This document shows, piece by piece, positions 1-5,399 of a stretch of DNA of 6,293 bases. Source of the DNA: Tidjanibacter sp. (GTDB lineage: Bacteria > Bacteroidota > Bacteroidia > Bacteroidales > Rikenellaceae); contig JAFYRC010000278.1 of the NCBI GenBank assembly GCA_017547065.1, forward strand, positions 1-6,293. Direction: 5' to 3'. Positions within the stretch are counted from its first letter, which is position 1; the number at the start of each line of letters is the position of its first letter. The notes beneath the pieces were generated by a model. It did not search any database. It was not told the origin of the DNA and was given only the letters and a program-made list of their open reading frames with translations. The position numbers and the translations under genes are program-made.

Positions 1-309
1 AAGTTCAGCCAGTTCTACCGTGGTCATAGCACCCAGGCCAACGTGCAGGGGCTTCACCCCCAACTCCTGCCGGAAAACGTCCATATTGAAATTCTGGGTT
101 ACCGACGATCCTAAAATCAAGGTGTCGTAATCATAATTCTTAATCAGGCCGCCGCTGACATACCACTCCTGGAGGAAATAGGCATTGTCCTTGACCCGGA
201 ACTGCATAAAGGGGTCGACGATATAGGCCACTGCTGACAAAAACAGCAGCATCGCCAGCAGAAAGCATATGAATTTTGTAATCCATTTGGAAGCCGGGGA
301 TTTCGTCAT
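1..309 (-). CDS. DltD/SGNH-like membrane-anchored partner of an MBOAT acyltransferase, N-terminal part (runs off left edge)
   Basis: The reading frame opens at ATG 309-307 and stays open for 103 codons to the left edge, so the C-terminal part is missing. Residues 1-8 are basic and polar, and residues 9-31 form one hydrophobic helix (signal anchor). A 'VDPFMQF' stretch follows at about 31-37, and then 'DTLILGSSVTQNF' at 62-74. A short anchor, a DP(F/Y) motif and a strand ending in GSS or GTS is the pattern of the extracytoplasmic DltD/SGNH-like proteins encoded next to MBOAT O-acyltransferases in Firmicutes. In that scheme the GSS serine (S68 or S69) would be the nucleophile. The preceding gene ends with an MBOAT-like C-terminus and its stop overlaps this gene's Shine-Dalgarno site, which supports the pairing. 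The likely role is transfer of acyl groups to a cell-surface polymer; the substrate is unknown. Family assignment is by pattern recognition only. Neighbours and translation signal suggest a different organism from the rest of the window. Confidence 0.72.
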   Translation of the reverse strand, partial: MTKSPASKWITKFICFLLAMLLFLSAVAYIVDPFMQFRVKDNAYFLQEWYVSGGLIKNYDYDTLILGSSVTQNFNMDVFRQELGVKPLHVGLGAMTTVELAEL

Positions 310-324
310 ATTGGCTCTCCTTTA
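310..324 (-). promoter_or_regulatory. Strong Shine-Dalgarno site for the DltD-like gene, overlapping the MBOAT stop codon
   Basis: On the minus strand, TAAAGGAGAGCC lies directly before ATG 309. The TAA stop of the upstream frame (324-322) runs into an AAGGAGAG core with good spacing to the start. This fixes the start codon and implies translational coupling of the two genes. Such a site is typical of Firmicutes and less usual in Bacteroidota. Confidence 0.75.
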
Positions 325-402
325 GAAATTGAAGTAAATAAACACGCTCTCTCTGGACAGGCACAAAATCGCAACTGCGAACAGCGCCGCTGCAGTGAGG
401 GC
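322..402 (-). pseudogene. C-terminal remnant of an MBOAT family O-acyltransferase (5' part absent)
   Basis: A minus-strand frame ends at TAA 324-322. Its last residues are a hydrophobic helix (ALTAAALFAVAILCLS) followed by RESVFIYFNF. Members of the MBOAT group paired with DltD/SGNH-like proteins commonly end in a last membrane helix plus '...NPFIYFRF' or a near variant, so this looks like such a C-terminus. A full protein would be around 450-500 residues, but here the frame meets a stop at 423-421 inside the hairpin at 394-425, and sequence beyond that belongs to the exbD operon. The fragment is about 26 codons, so the real gene was lost at a junction, either biological or an assembly artefact. 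The call rests on a short tail plus the downstream partner gene. Confidence 0.55.
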
Positions 403-425
403 CTCCCGATTGGGAAGCCCTCACT
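394..425. terminator. Strong hairpin at the end of the exbD operon; terminator-like, with T-run only on the plus side
   Basis: AGTGAGGGC (394-402) pairs with GCCCTCACT (417-425). After one mismatch (403/416), TCCC (404-407) pairs with GGGA (412-415) around a four-base GATT loop. On the plus strand it is followed by TTTTCT. On the minus strand, the direction of the exbD operon, an AGAAAA tract precedes it, but GCAGCGGCGC follows where a U-run would be expected. A symmetrical bidirectional terminator that has lost one flank would look like this, which fits a junction at its left edge. It lies 23 bases beyond the stop of the second exbD. Confidence 0.6.
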
Positions 426-448
426 TTTCTGATTATGCTTGCGGTCTA

Positions 449-928
449 CTAGTAGCGGTAGTTGCCTGCTGCTTTGTTTGCAGCGTAGCTCACCTTGTAG
501 GCCTCTGCTTTACGAAGCTCCTGTTTTACATCAGTGATGATACCCATACGAGTCTCCTTATCAGCCTTGATACAAACGGTCATCTTATTGCGGTCTGCCT
601 CATTGAGGTTATCCTTCTCCGAAGCCACAAACTGACCAATCTGCTCGGGATCGCTGAAAGTGTTGTTTAACTGCAACTTGGGAGCCTGGCCAAACTTGGC
701 CTGCAACGAAGCTACAGGAGGACCAACATAGATGTAACTTACCAACGACTTATTCTCGAGTTTCTGAATCTCGGTAGCCTCCGGTGCCTTGAACTGGACA
801 ACCAATTCGGTCTCCTTCATCGAGGTCGAAACCATGAAGAAGAAGAGAATCATGAAGACAATATCGGGAAGCGACGAGGTCGAAATCTGACCGATCTCTT
901 TTTTCTCTTTTTTCCTAATTACTGCCAT
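449..928 (-). CDS. exbD: Biopolymer transport protein ExbD/TolR family (second copy)
   Basis: This 159-residue protein is a stator/plug subunit that works with ExbB to use proton motive force, probably to energise TonB. A basic cytoplasmic N-terminus (residues 1-18, rich in K and R) leads into a single membrane helix at about 20-37. The helix begins SLPDIVF, and D22 sits where the essential protonatable aspartate of ExbD/TolR lies. The remainder is a periplasmic domain. Its C-terminal part, about 117-149, carries the ExbD-type core 'VCIKADKETRMGIITDVKQ' and ends in the AYKVSYA strand common in Bacteroidota copies. The ATG lies only 5 bases after the stop of the preceding exbD, with a weak AAGGA upstream, so the genes are co-transcribed and probably translationally coupled. 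The gene ends in tandem TAG codons. It differs clearly from its neighbour, so the two are ancient paralogues rather than a recent duplication. Confidence 0.93.
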   Translation of the reverse strand: MAVIRKKEKKEIGQISTSSLPDIVFMILFFFMVSTSMKETELVVQFKAPEATEIQKLENKSLVSYIYVGPPVASLQAKFGQAPKLQLNNTFSDPEQIGQFVASEKDNLNEADRNKMTVCIKADKETRMGIITDVKQELRKAEAYKVSYAANKAAGNYRY

Positions 929-933
929 AGTCC

Positions 934-1497
934 TTATTTAATGTTTTGAGGCTCGGCCTCCGAAATCTTCAAGGGCACAGCGTCCACGATAGCGTCCTGC
1001 TGGTGCTTCTCCAACTCTGCGAATACCCTACCGAAGTGGGCCTTGCTGAGCTCGTCACGAATTTCGTTGAAAGCGCGAGTAAGTTCGTTCTGTACTTTGA
1101 TATACATCTCATAGCTTGTAGCACGGTCATTCTGGAGTGAAACCACACCTTTGCTGACCGGATACTCGCCGATGAGATCAATCTTCTTCATCTCCTTTTC
1201 GGGCATATTAGCGTCATCTGCACGGTTGAGTACGAACTCTTTGGTCCTTTCCTTCAACATGGTGATGTCGATCACCTCGCCCTGTACAGCAATCTGGTCA
1301 TACTTGTTCACGTGAACAAACATCAGGTTTCGCTCCTTGATGTCGGGTGCATCCTGCTGCTTGTCACTCCAGGGAGGAAGCACGCGGTTCAGACCCGAGT
1401 CGATGTCCATGGTTGTTGCTACAAGGAAGAAGATAAGGAGCAAGAACGCAACATCAGCCATTGAGCTGGCGTTAATTTCCGGTGTCTTTCTTGCCAT
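934..1497 (-). CDS. exbD: Biopolymer transport protein ExbD/TolR family (first copy)
   Basis: This 187-residue inner-membrane protein is the first of two adjacent ExbD paralogues. A short cytoplasmic leader (MARKTPEINASSM) precedes a membrane helix at about 14-30. D15 in 'SSMADVAF' is the predicted proton-carrying aspartate. The periplasmic part is longer than in E. coli ExbD (about 141 residues in total). It includes 'GVVSLQNDRATSYEMYIKVQ' at about 117-136, matching the ExbD periplasmic fold, a helical stretch at about 137-170, and a tail ending 'PLKISEAEP', which I recognise from Bacteroidota ExbD proteins. It probably forms the rotor or plug inside an ExbB pentamer, possibly as a heterodimer with the second ExbD; the pairing is inference. 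The start is supported by a good Shine-Dalgarno site at 1505-1512. Confidence 0.94.
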   Translation of the reverse strand: MARKTPEINASSMADVAFLLLIFFLVATTMDIDSGLNRVLPPWSDKQQDAPDIKERNLMFVHVNKYDQIAVQGEVIDITMLKERTKEFVLNRADDANMPEKEMKKIDLIGEYPVSKGVVSLQNDRATSYEMYIKVQNELTRAFNEIRDELSKAHFGRVFAELEKHQQDAIVDAVPLKISEAEPQNIK

Positions 1498-1504
1498 ATT
1501 ACAA

Positions 1505-1512
1505 TCTCCTTT
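1505..1512 (-). promoter_or_regulatory. Shine-Dalgarno site of the first exbD
   Basis: Minus-strand AAAGGAGA ends 7 bases before ATG 1497. It is the clearest ribosome-binding site in the Bacteroidota part of the window, where most starts have none, and it may raise ExbD translation relative to the gene before it. Confidence 0.65.
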
Positions 1513-1530
1513 TATTAATATGGTGTAAGT

Positions 1531-1959
1531 TTATTTAATGGCACTCTTGAACGAGCCGGCGAGGATCGAAAGAATGCTAACACCCAATACCAAGTAAGCA
1601 AGGTAAAGAACGGTGTCGGTAAACTTCAACTCGAAGGCGTCCTCGAAGAAACCACCAGCCGAGTTGGGCACGGGAGCAGCGCTCGACAGAGCGTAGCAGC
1701 CACCGATAACAGCAACGGCTACCACAAGACCGATGAGAGTTTTCAAAGCAGCCTTGGGGTTGGTGATCATGTTCTTGATAGGCGAGAGCAGAGCGGCTAC
1801 AATACCGATAGCCACAATGCCGTACAACCACCACAAAATCCACTCGCAGTCTGCGTGCATATCACCCATGTGGGCAACCTTCGGAAGGAAGAAGAGCGAC
1901 GCAAGGCACACGATGGTGATTGCGAAGAGTACGTATTCTACATATTTAACCCATTTCAT
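1531..1959 (-). CDS. Small four-helix membrane protein of the exbB-exbD operon, function unknown
   Basis: I do not recognise a named family for this 142-residue protein. Four hydrophobic segments are visible at about 8-26, 41-60, 73-93 and 115-137. A short loop after the first helix holds H30, D33, H35, D37 and C38 (VAHMGDMHADCEW). A basic segment, SPIKNMITNPKAALK, lies between helices 2 and 3. An extracytoplasmic-looking loop (about 94-113, PVPNSAGGFF) lies between helices 3 and 4. The positive-inside rule places both termini and the 60-73 loop in the cytoplasm. It sits between exbB (39-base gap) and the first exbD (33-base gap) on the same strand, so it is almost certainly co-transcribed. 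An accessory, assembly or regulatory role for the ExbB/ExbD complex is inferred from position only. No Shine-Dalgarno site is seen; the leader is A/T-rich. Confidence 0.85.
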   Translation of the reverse strand: MKWVKYVEYVLFAITIVCLASLFFLPKVAHMGDMHADCEWILWWLYGIVAIGIVAALLSPIKNMITNPKAALKTLIGLVVAVAVIGGCYALSSAAPVPNSAGGFFEDAFELKFTDTVLYLAYLVLGVSILSILAGSFKSAIK

Positions 1960-1998
1960 AGTCTGTCAATTTTTAATTTTAGTTAATGAACGGGTTGA

Positions 1999-2799
1999 TT
2001 ATTTCTTGCTGTAGTCGGTCAAGATGTCAACGAGAGTGATCGACGAATCCTCCAACTCAACAACAGCGGAGTCAATCAGGTTAAGAATGTAGTTGTAGAA
2101 CAACTGGAGAATAACTGCAGCGATAAGACCTGCGAGGGTGGTCAACAGTGCAACCTTGATACCACCTGCAACGAGGGTTGCCGAAACCTCACCTGCTGCC
2201 TGAATCTGGTCGAATGCCTCGATCATACCTACTACGGTACCCATGAAACCCAACGAAGGGCTCAATGCGATGAACAAGTTGATCCAGCTCAAACCGCTCT
2301 CCATCAAACCGGTCTGTACCGAACCGTACGAAGCAACAGTCTTCTCAACAACATCCAAACCCTCGTGGTAGCGGAGTGCGCCCTGGTAGTAGATGCTTGC
2401 TACGGGACCCTTGTTGCTGCGAGCAACCTCTTTTGCAGCCTCGATGCCACCGTTGTTGAGAGCCTCCTCAAATTTGGTGATGAACTTCTTGGTGTTGATT
2501 TTCGAGAACGAGAGGTAGAGGATACGCTCGATTGCTACTGCCAAACCGATGATCAAGCAGAGCAACACGGGGGTCATCCAGAATACACCACCCTCGATAA
2601 ATTTCTGTTTGAGTGCCTGGTGGAAAGGAACACCTGCGATCTCGGTCTCCTCGTCGATAGCGGGGGCTACAGCCTCTGCCTCAACTGCCTCCTCTGCAAC
2701 CTGCTCGGTAGCAGCTACTTCGGGCTCCTGTGCGTAAACGTTAACGGTTGCAAAGCTCATAACGCCAACAACCGACAAAATCATAAAAAGTTTTTTCAT
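1999..2799 (-). CDS. exbB: MotA/TolQ/ExbB proton channel family protein (ExbB)
   Basis: This 266-residue inner-membrane protein forms the ion-channel scaffold that, with ExbD, converts proton motive force into mechanical work, most likely for TonB-dependent outer-membrane receptors. Residues 1-23 look like a signal peptide (MKKLF start, hydrophobic core, VYA before Q24). A low-complexity Ala/Glu/Val linker follows at about 24-55. Channel helices lie at about 71-96, 173-195 and 208-237, with a cytoplasmic domain between the first two. The MotA/TolQ/ExbB signature is visible as 'SLGFMGTVVGMIEAF' (182-196) and 'KVALLTTLAGLIAA' (215-228). T188 and T220 or T221 are candidates for the polar pore residues. 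The N-terminal extension makes it longer than E. coli ExbB (about 244 residues) and seems usual in Bacteroidota. It is first in the operon, behind a promoter at 2894-2901. Confidence 0.95.
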   Translation of the reverse strand: MKKLFMILSVVGVMSFATVNVYAQEPEVAATEQVAEEAVEAEAVAPAIDEETEIAGVPFHQALKQKFIEGGVFWMTPVLLCLIIGLAVAIERILYLSFSKINTKKFITKFEEALNNGGIEAAKEVARSNKGPVASIYYQGALRYHEGLDVVEKTVASYGSVQTGLMESGLSWINLFIALSPSLGFMGTVVGMIEAFDQIQAAGEVSATLVAGGIKVALLTTLAGLIAAVILQLFYNYILNLIDSAVVELEDSSITLVDILTDYSKK

Positions 2800-2893
2800 A
2801 ACTTTGAATTTGGAATTAATTAAACGTGTTATTTGTTGTTAGTTTGTTTTGTTTTTCTGTTCTACCGCCCTACAAAAAGGGCAAACTACGCTA

Positions 2894-2901
2894 CAAAGAT
2901 A
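2894..2901 (-). promoter_or_regulatory. Bacteroidota-type promoter (-7 element) of the exbB operon
   Basis: Minus-strand TATCTTTG matches the TAnnTTTG -7 element of the Bacteroidota primary sigma factor. A spacer of 19 bases would put the -33 box at 2921-2924, where the minus strand reads GGTG, a poor match to TTTG. Transcription would start near 2887, leaving a leader of nearly 90 bases before the exbB ATG. The leader is A-rich near the start codon and has no Shine-Dalgarno site. Confidence 0.65.
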
Positions 2902-2931
2902 TTTATTTTTTCGAATAATACACCACCAGCC

Positions 2932-2956
2932 CAATAAAAACTTTGTTTTTTTATTG
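2932..2956. repeat. A/T-rich perfect inverted repeat upstream of the exbB promoter
   Basis: CAATAAAAA (2932-2940) and TTTTTATTG (2948-2956) are exact reverse complements separated by 7 bases. The repeat lies just upstream of the expected -33 region of the exbB promoter and downstream of the prenyl synthase/U32 terminator. It could be an operator or an upstream A-tract element, but A/T-rich repeats of this size also arise by chance. It lacks the G/C-rich stem of a terminator. Confidence 0.35.
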
Positions 2957-2990
2957 TGAAACTTTCTGACCCTCTGCGTGGAGGGTGGTG

Positions 2991-3031
2991 CAAAACAAAA
3001 GCAGACGAGGAAAGTTTCTCTTCTCGTCTGC
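2991..3031 (-). terminator. Rho-independent terminator of the prenyl synthase/U32 transcription unit
   Basis: On the minus strand GCAGACGAG (3031-3023) pairs with CTCGTCTGC (3009-3001) in a 9-bp stem around a 13-base loop. TTTTGTTTTG (3000-2991) follows directly. It lies 67 bases beyond the U32 stop codon, in the right orientation, and separates that unit from the exbB operon. A second weak hairpin, ACCCTC/GAGGGT (2969-2986), lies just beyond. The stretch 3032-3097 shows no gene or other clear signal. Confidence 0.85.
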
Positions 3032-3097
3032 CTAAATCGGTCACTTCCGTGGGGCTGATTTGCGCCCTCAAAAGTGCTCTAGTGTGTGTCGTTTTTT

Positions 3098-4348
3098 CTA
3101 CACCTCCTCGGTGGGAACATATTTGTAGAGTCGGTCGCCGCGGTGGATTTGTTGGGGCAACTTCACCGAGCACTTACGGCCCTGCAATGCTACCTCGACG
3201 GGGCGTTCGTCGACCCAGATCTGCTCGGGCTTAAACTCCACAGCGCCAGTGGTTTCGCCTGAGATAAGCACCTTGCGTCCCAGCTCCAAGGGCGATGCCT
3301 CAATCAAAATCTCACCCACCTTTGCTTTCTTGAAAACATTGGTCACACGGCCCACGTAAACCTTCTTTACGCTGGCCGAGCTACCATAGTTTTTGCTCAA
3401 CTCCACAATGGGCGAGTTGAGGTAGTATCCACCCCAGTAGCCCCTGTTGAATACAGTGGAGAGTTCCTCCTTCCATTTTGCAACCCTTTCGGGTGTAAAC
3501 GAGCCATGCTCGATAGCCCTTAGGGCCCTATCGTAACACTCCACAACCCTCTTGACATACTCTGCGGGTCGGGCCCTGCCTTCAATTTTGAGCACCCTCA
3601 CGCCTGCCTCCACAAAGCGGTCGAGGAAGTCGATTGTGCAGAGGTCTTTGGGCGACAGTAGGTATGTGCCGTCGGTGTGTAGCTCTTCGCCCGTGTCGCG
3701 GTTTACGAGCTTGTAGGAGTGGCGGCAAATCTGCCTGCACGCGCCCCTGTTGGCCGAGCAGCCTGTAGAGTGGAGTGAAAGGAAACACTTGCCACTCACG
3801 CTCATGCAGAGTGCGCCGTGGGCAAACATCTCGATTTTCACCTTCTCGCCACCGGGGCCACAGATGTTTTCCTCCTCGATGCGGCGGCTCACCTTTGCCA
3901 CCTGCTCCAAGGAGAGCTCCCTGGCGAGCACAACCGTGTCGGCCCACTGCGAGTAGAACTTCACGGTCTCGGAGTTGCTGATGCTCAACTGGGTGGAGAT
4001 GTGCACCTCCAAGCCTACGCTGCGGGCATAGAGGATTGCGGCCTGGTCGCTCACAATCACTGCGTCGACCTTCTCGGCGGCAGCCTTGTCGAGCAGTGTG
4101 TGGAGTGTATCGATCTCCTCCTCATAGACCACAGTGTTGACCGTAAGGTAGGCCTTCACGCCATGGTCGTGGGCGATGGCAACGATTTTTGCCAGATCGT
4201 CGAGGGTGAAGTTGGCGGCCGAAGCCGAGCGCATATTGAGCTGACCCACACCAAAATAGATGGAGTCGGCACCGGCATTGATAGCGGCGTGCAGAGCGTC
4301 ATAGCTTCCGCACGGAGCCATTATTTCTATATCTTCTCTTCTTATCAT
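3098..4348 (-). CDS. trhP: Peptidase U32 family protein, TrhP-like (tRNA U34 5-hydroxylation)
   Basis: This 416-residue cytoplasmic protein belongs to the U32 family. Members once annotated as collagenase-like proteases include TrhP (tRNA ho5U34) and RlhA (23S rRNA ho5C2501), which are iron-sulfur, prephenate-dependent RNA hydroxylation factors. An N-terminal TIM-barrel-like half starts 'EIMAPCGSYDALHAAINAGAD' (8-28). The U32 signature appears as 'EMFAHGALCMSVSGKC' (173-188), followed by 'NRGACRQICR' (200-209). C181, C188, C204 and C208 are the likely cluster ligands. 'YLLSPKDLC' (229-237) and 'LKIEGRARPAEYV' (253-265) are further family motifs, and a small C-terminal beta-rich domain runs from about 325 to 416. 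The length fits TrhP (about 420-450 residues) better than RlhA (over 600). It lies 35 bases after the prenyl synthase gene, apparently in the same transcript. TrhP rather than another U32 branch is inference. Confidence 0.88.
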   Translation of the reverse strand: MIRREDIEIMAPCGSYDALHAAINAGADSIYFGVGQLNMRSASAANFTLDDLAKIVAIAHDHGVKAYLTVNTVVYEEEIDTLHTLLDKAAAEKVDAVIVSDQAAILYARSVGLEVHISTQLSISNSETVKFYSQWADTVVLARELSLEQVAKVSRRIEEENICGPGGEKVKIEMFAHGALCMSVSGKCFLSLHSTGCSANRGACRQICRHSYKLVNRDTGEELHTDGTYLLSPKDLCTIDFLDRFVEAGVRVLKIEGRARPAEYVKRVVECYDRALRAIEHGSFTPERVAKWKEELSTVFNRGYWGGYYLNSPIVELSKNYGSSASVKKVYVGRVTNVFKKAKVGEILIEASPLELGRKVLISGETTGAVEFKPEQIWVDERPVEVALQGRKCSVKLPQQIHRGDRLYKYVPTEEV

Positions 4349-4383
4349 AGACGAAGTGATTGTTGGCTGTTTTAGTGGGGCGA

Positions 4384-5358
4384 TTACTTGTTTCGACCGA
4401 GCAGTCCGAGGGCTAACTCTCGCAGGGGGGCAACCCTCTCTGCTTCGGCGTCGAGAGAGTCGAGCGCCTCCATGGCTTTGTTGAAGTGTTCGTTAATTTT
4501 TGCCTCGGCCATCTCCTTCACGCCCAGTGTGTTGTAGAGTGCCAGCACCCTGCTGATTTTGTCGGCAGGAGCCATTGTGTTGTCTTTCAGGATGGCAAGA
4601 ATTTCTCCCTTTTGGTTGACGTCGGCACGTTGCAGTGCAGCCAGGAGCAGAAAACTCTTCTTGGCCTCCAAGATGTCGCCACCAATGGGTTTGCCAAGCT
4701 TCTCTTCGGTGCCGTAGGCATCCAGGAGGTCGTCCTGCAACTGGAAGGCAAGGCCAAGCTCGGTTGCAAACACAAAGAGGTGTTGTCTATTCTGTGGGTC
4801 GGCACCGCCCTGAATGGCGCCAATGATGGTGGAGCCGGCAAGCAGGGCTGCGGTCTTCTTGTTGATCATATCCATATACTCCTCCATCGACACATCCTCC
4901 CTTTTCTCGAAGTTCATGTCGCACTGCTGACCCTCACACACGGTCATGGCAGTGTAGTTGAAGCAACCCAACACCGCGGGCAAGAACTCCACGGGGGTCT
5001 GTTGGAGAAGCTTGTAGGAGTAGATCATCATTGCATCTCCCGACAGGATTGCGGCGTTGGCTCCCCATTTGCCATATACAGATGGTTTACCCCTGCGTGT
5101 GGGCGCGTTGTCCATGATGTCGTCGTGGAGTAGTGTGAAGGTGTGGAACACTTCAAGGGCAGCTGCTGCGGGCAGGGCTTGGAGGGCATTGTCCGAGAAA
5201 ATGTTGCAGGCCAACACGGTGAGCATTGGGCGTATGCGCTTGCCACCTGCGCTAATCGAGTAGGCAATGGGCTCATAGAGGCTGTGGGGATCGCCGTCCA
5301 CGTCGAGGTGGTTCATGTAGTTTGCCACCGCTTTTTGAAGTTCGGAGAGAGTGTACAT
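4384..5358 (-). CDS. Polyprenyl (trans-isoprenyl) diphosphate synthase
   Basis: This soluble 324-residue enzyme condenses isopentenyl diphosphate with allylic diphosphates to make linear trans-prenyl diphosphates (FPP, GGPP or longer), precursors of quinone side chains and carrier lipids. Visible motifs are 'GGKRIRP' (38-44, diphosphate binding), the first aspartate-rich motif 'LLHDDIMD' (D79, D80, D83) followed by 'NAPTRRGKP', 'KKTA' (167-170), and the second aspartate-rich motif 'FQLQDDLLD' (D209, D210, D213) followed by 'GKPIGGDI'. All catalytic aspartates are present. A longer frame with an ATG at 5415 exists, but I chose ATG 5358: MYTLSELQ begins like family members, and the promoter element at 5383-5390 lies inside the extra 19 codons. 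F74, five residues before the first Asp, hints at a short or intermediate product. Chain length cannot be settled from sequence. It is the first gene of the unit containing the U32 gene. Confidence 0.93.
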   Translation of the reverse strand: MYTLSELQKAVANYMNHLDVDGDPHSLYEPIAYSISAGGKRIRPMLTVLACNIFSDNALQALPAAAALEVFHTFTLLHDDIMDNAPTRRGKPSVYGKWGANAAILSGDAMMIYSYKLLQQTPVEFLPAVLGCFNYTAMTVCEGQQCDMNFEKREDVSMEEYMDMINKKTAALLAGSTIIGAIQGGADPQNRQHLFVFATELGLAFQLQDDLLDAYGTEEKLGKPIGGDILEAKKSFLLLAALQRADVNQKGEILAILKDNTMAPADKISRVLALYNTLGVKEMAEAKINEHFNKAMEALDSLDAEAERVAPLRELALGLLGRNK

Positions 5359-5382
5359 AGATTTGTGTGGGAATATTTTGTG

Positions 5383-5390
5383 CAAATATA
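5383..5390 (-). promoter_or_regulatory. Bacteroidota-type promoter of the prenyl synthase/U32 unit
   Basis: Minus-strand TATATTTG is an exact TAnnTTTG match. A TTTG lies at 5416-5413, 22 bases upstream, slightly further than the usual spacing of about 19-21. Transcription would begin near 5376, giving a leader of roughly 18 bases to ATG 5358. This supports the shorter start of the synthase. Confidence 0.65.
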
Positions 5391-5399
5391 CGTTTTTAC

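Noticed and set aside
140..424. Minus-strand frame of 94 codons across the left junction
   Set aside because: It overlaps in another frame both the DltD-like start, which has a strong Shine-Dalgarno site and membrane anchor, and the MBOAT tail. It has no domain-like content.
395..670. Plus-strand frame of 91 codons starting in the hairpin
   Set aside because: It lies antisense to the second exbD, starts inside the hairpin and shows no recognisable protein.
2365..2823. Plus-strand open frame of 152 codons across the exbB gene and its leader
   Set aside because: It is antisense to a well-supported exbB, and its Cys/Leu-rich low-complexity product reflects reversed exbB codons.
2886..3173. Open frames on both strands covering the 2800-3097 intergenic region
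   Set aside because: They run through the terminator, the promoter and the end of the U32 gene and have arbitrary composition.
4486..5133. Plus-strand open frame of 215 codons inside the prenyl synthase gene
   Set aside because: It is a shadow of the opposite strand, which carries both aspartate-rich motifs. The frame has no recognisable domain or start signal.
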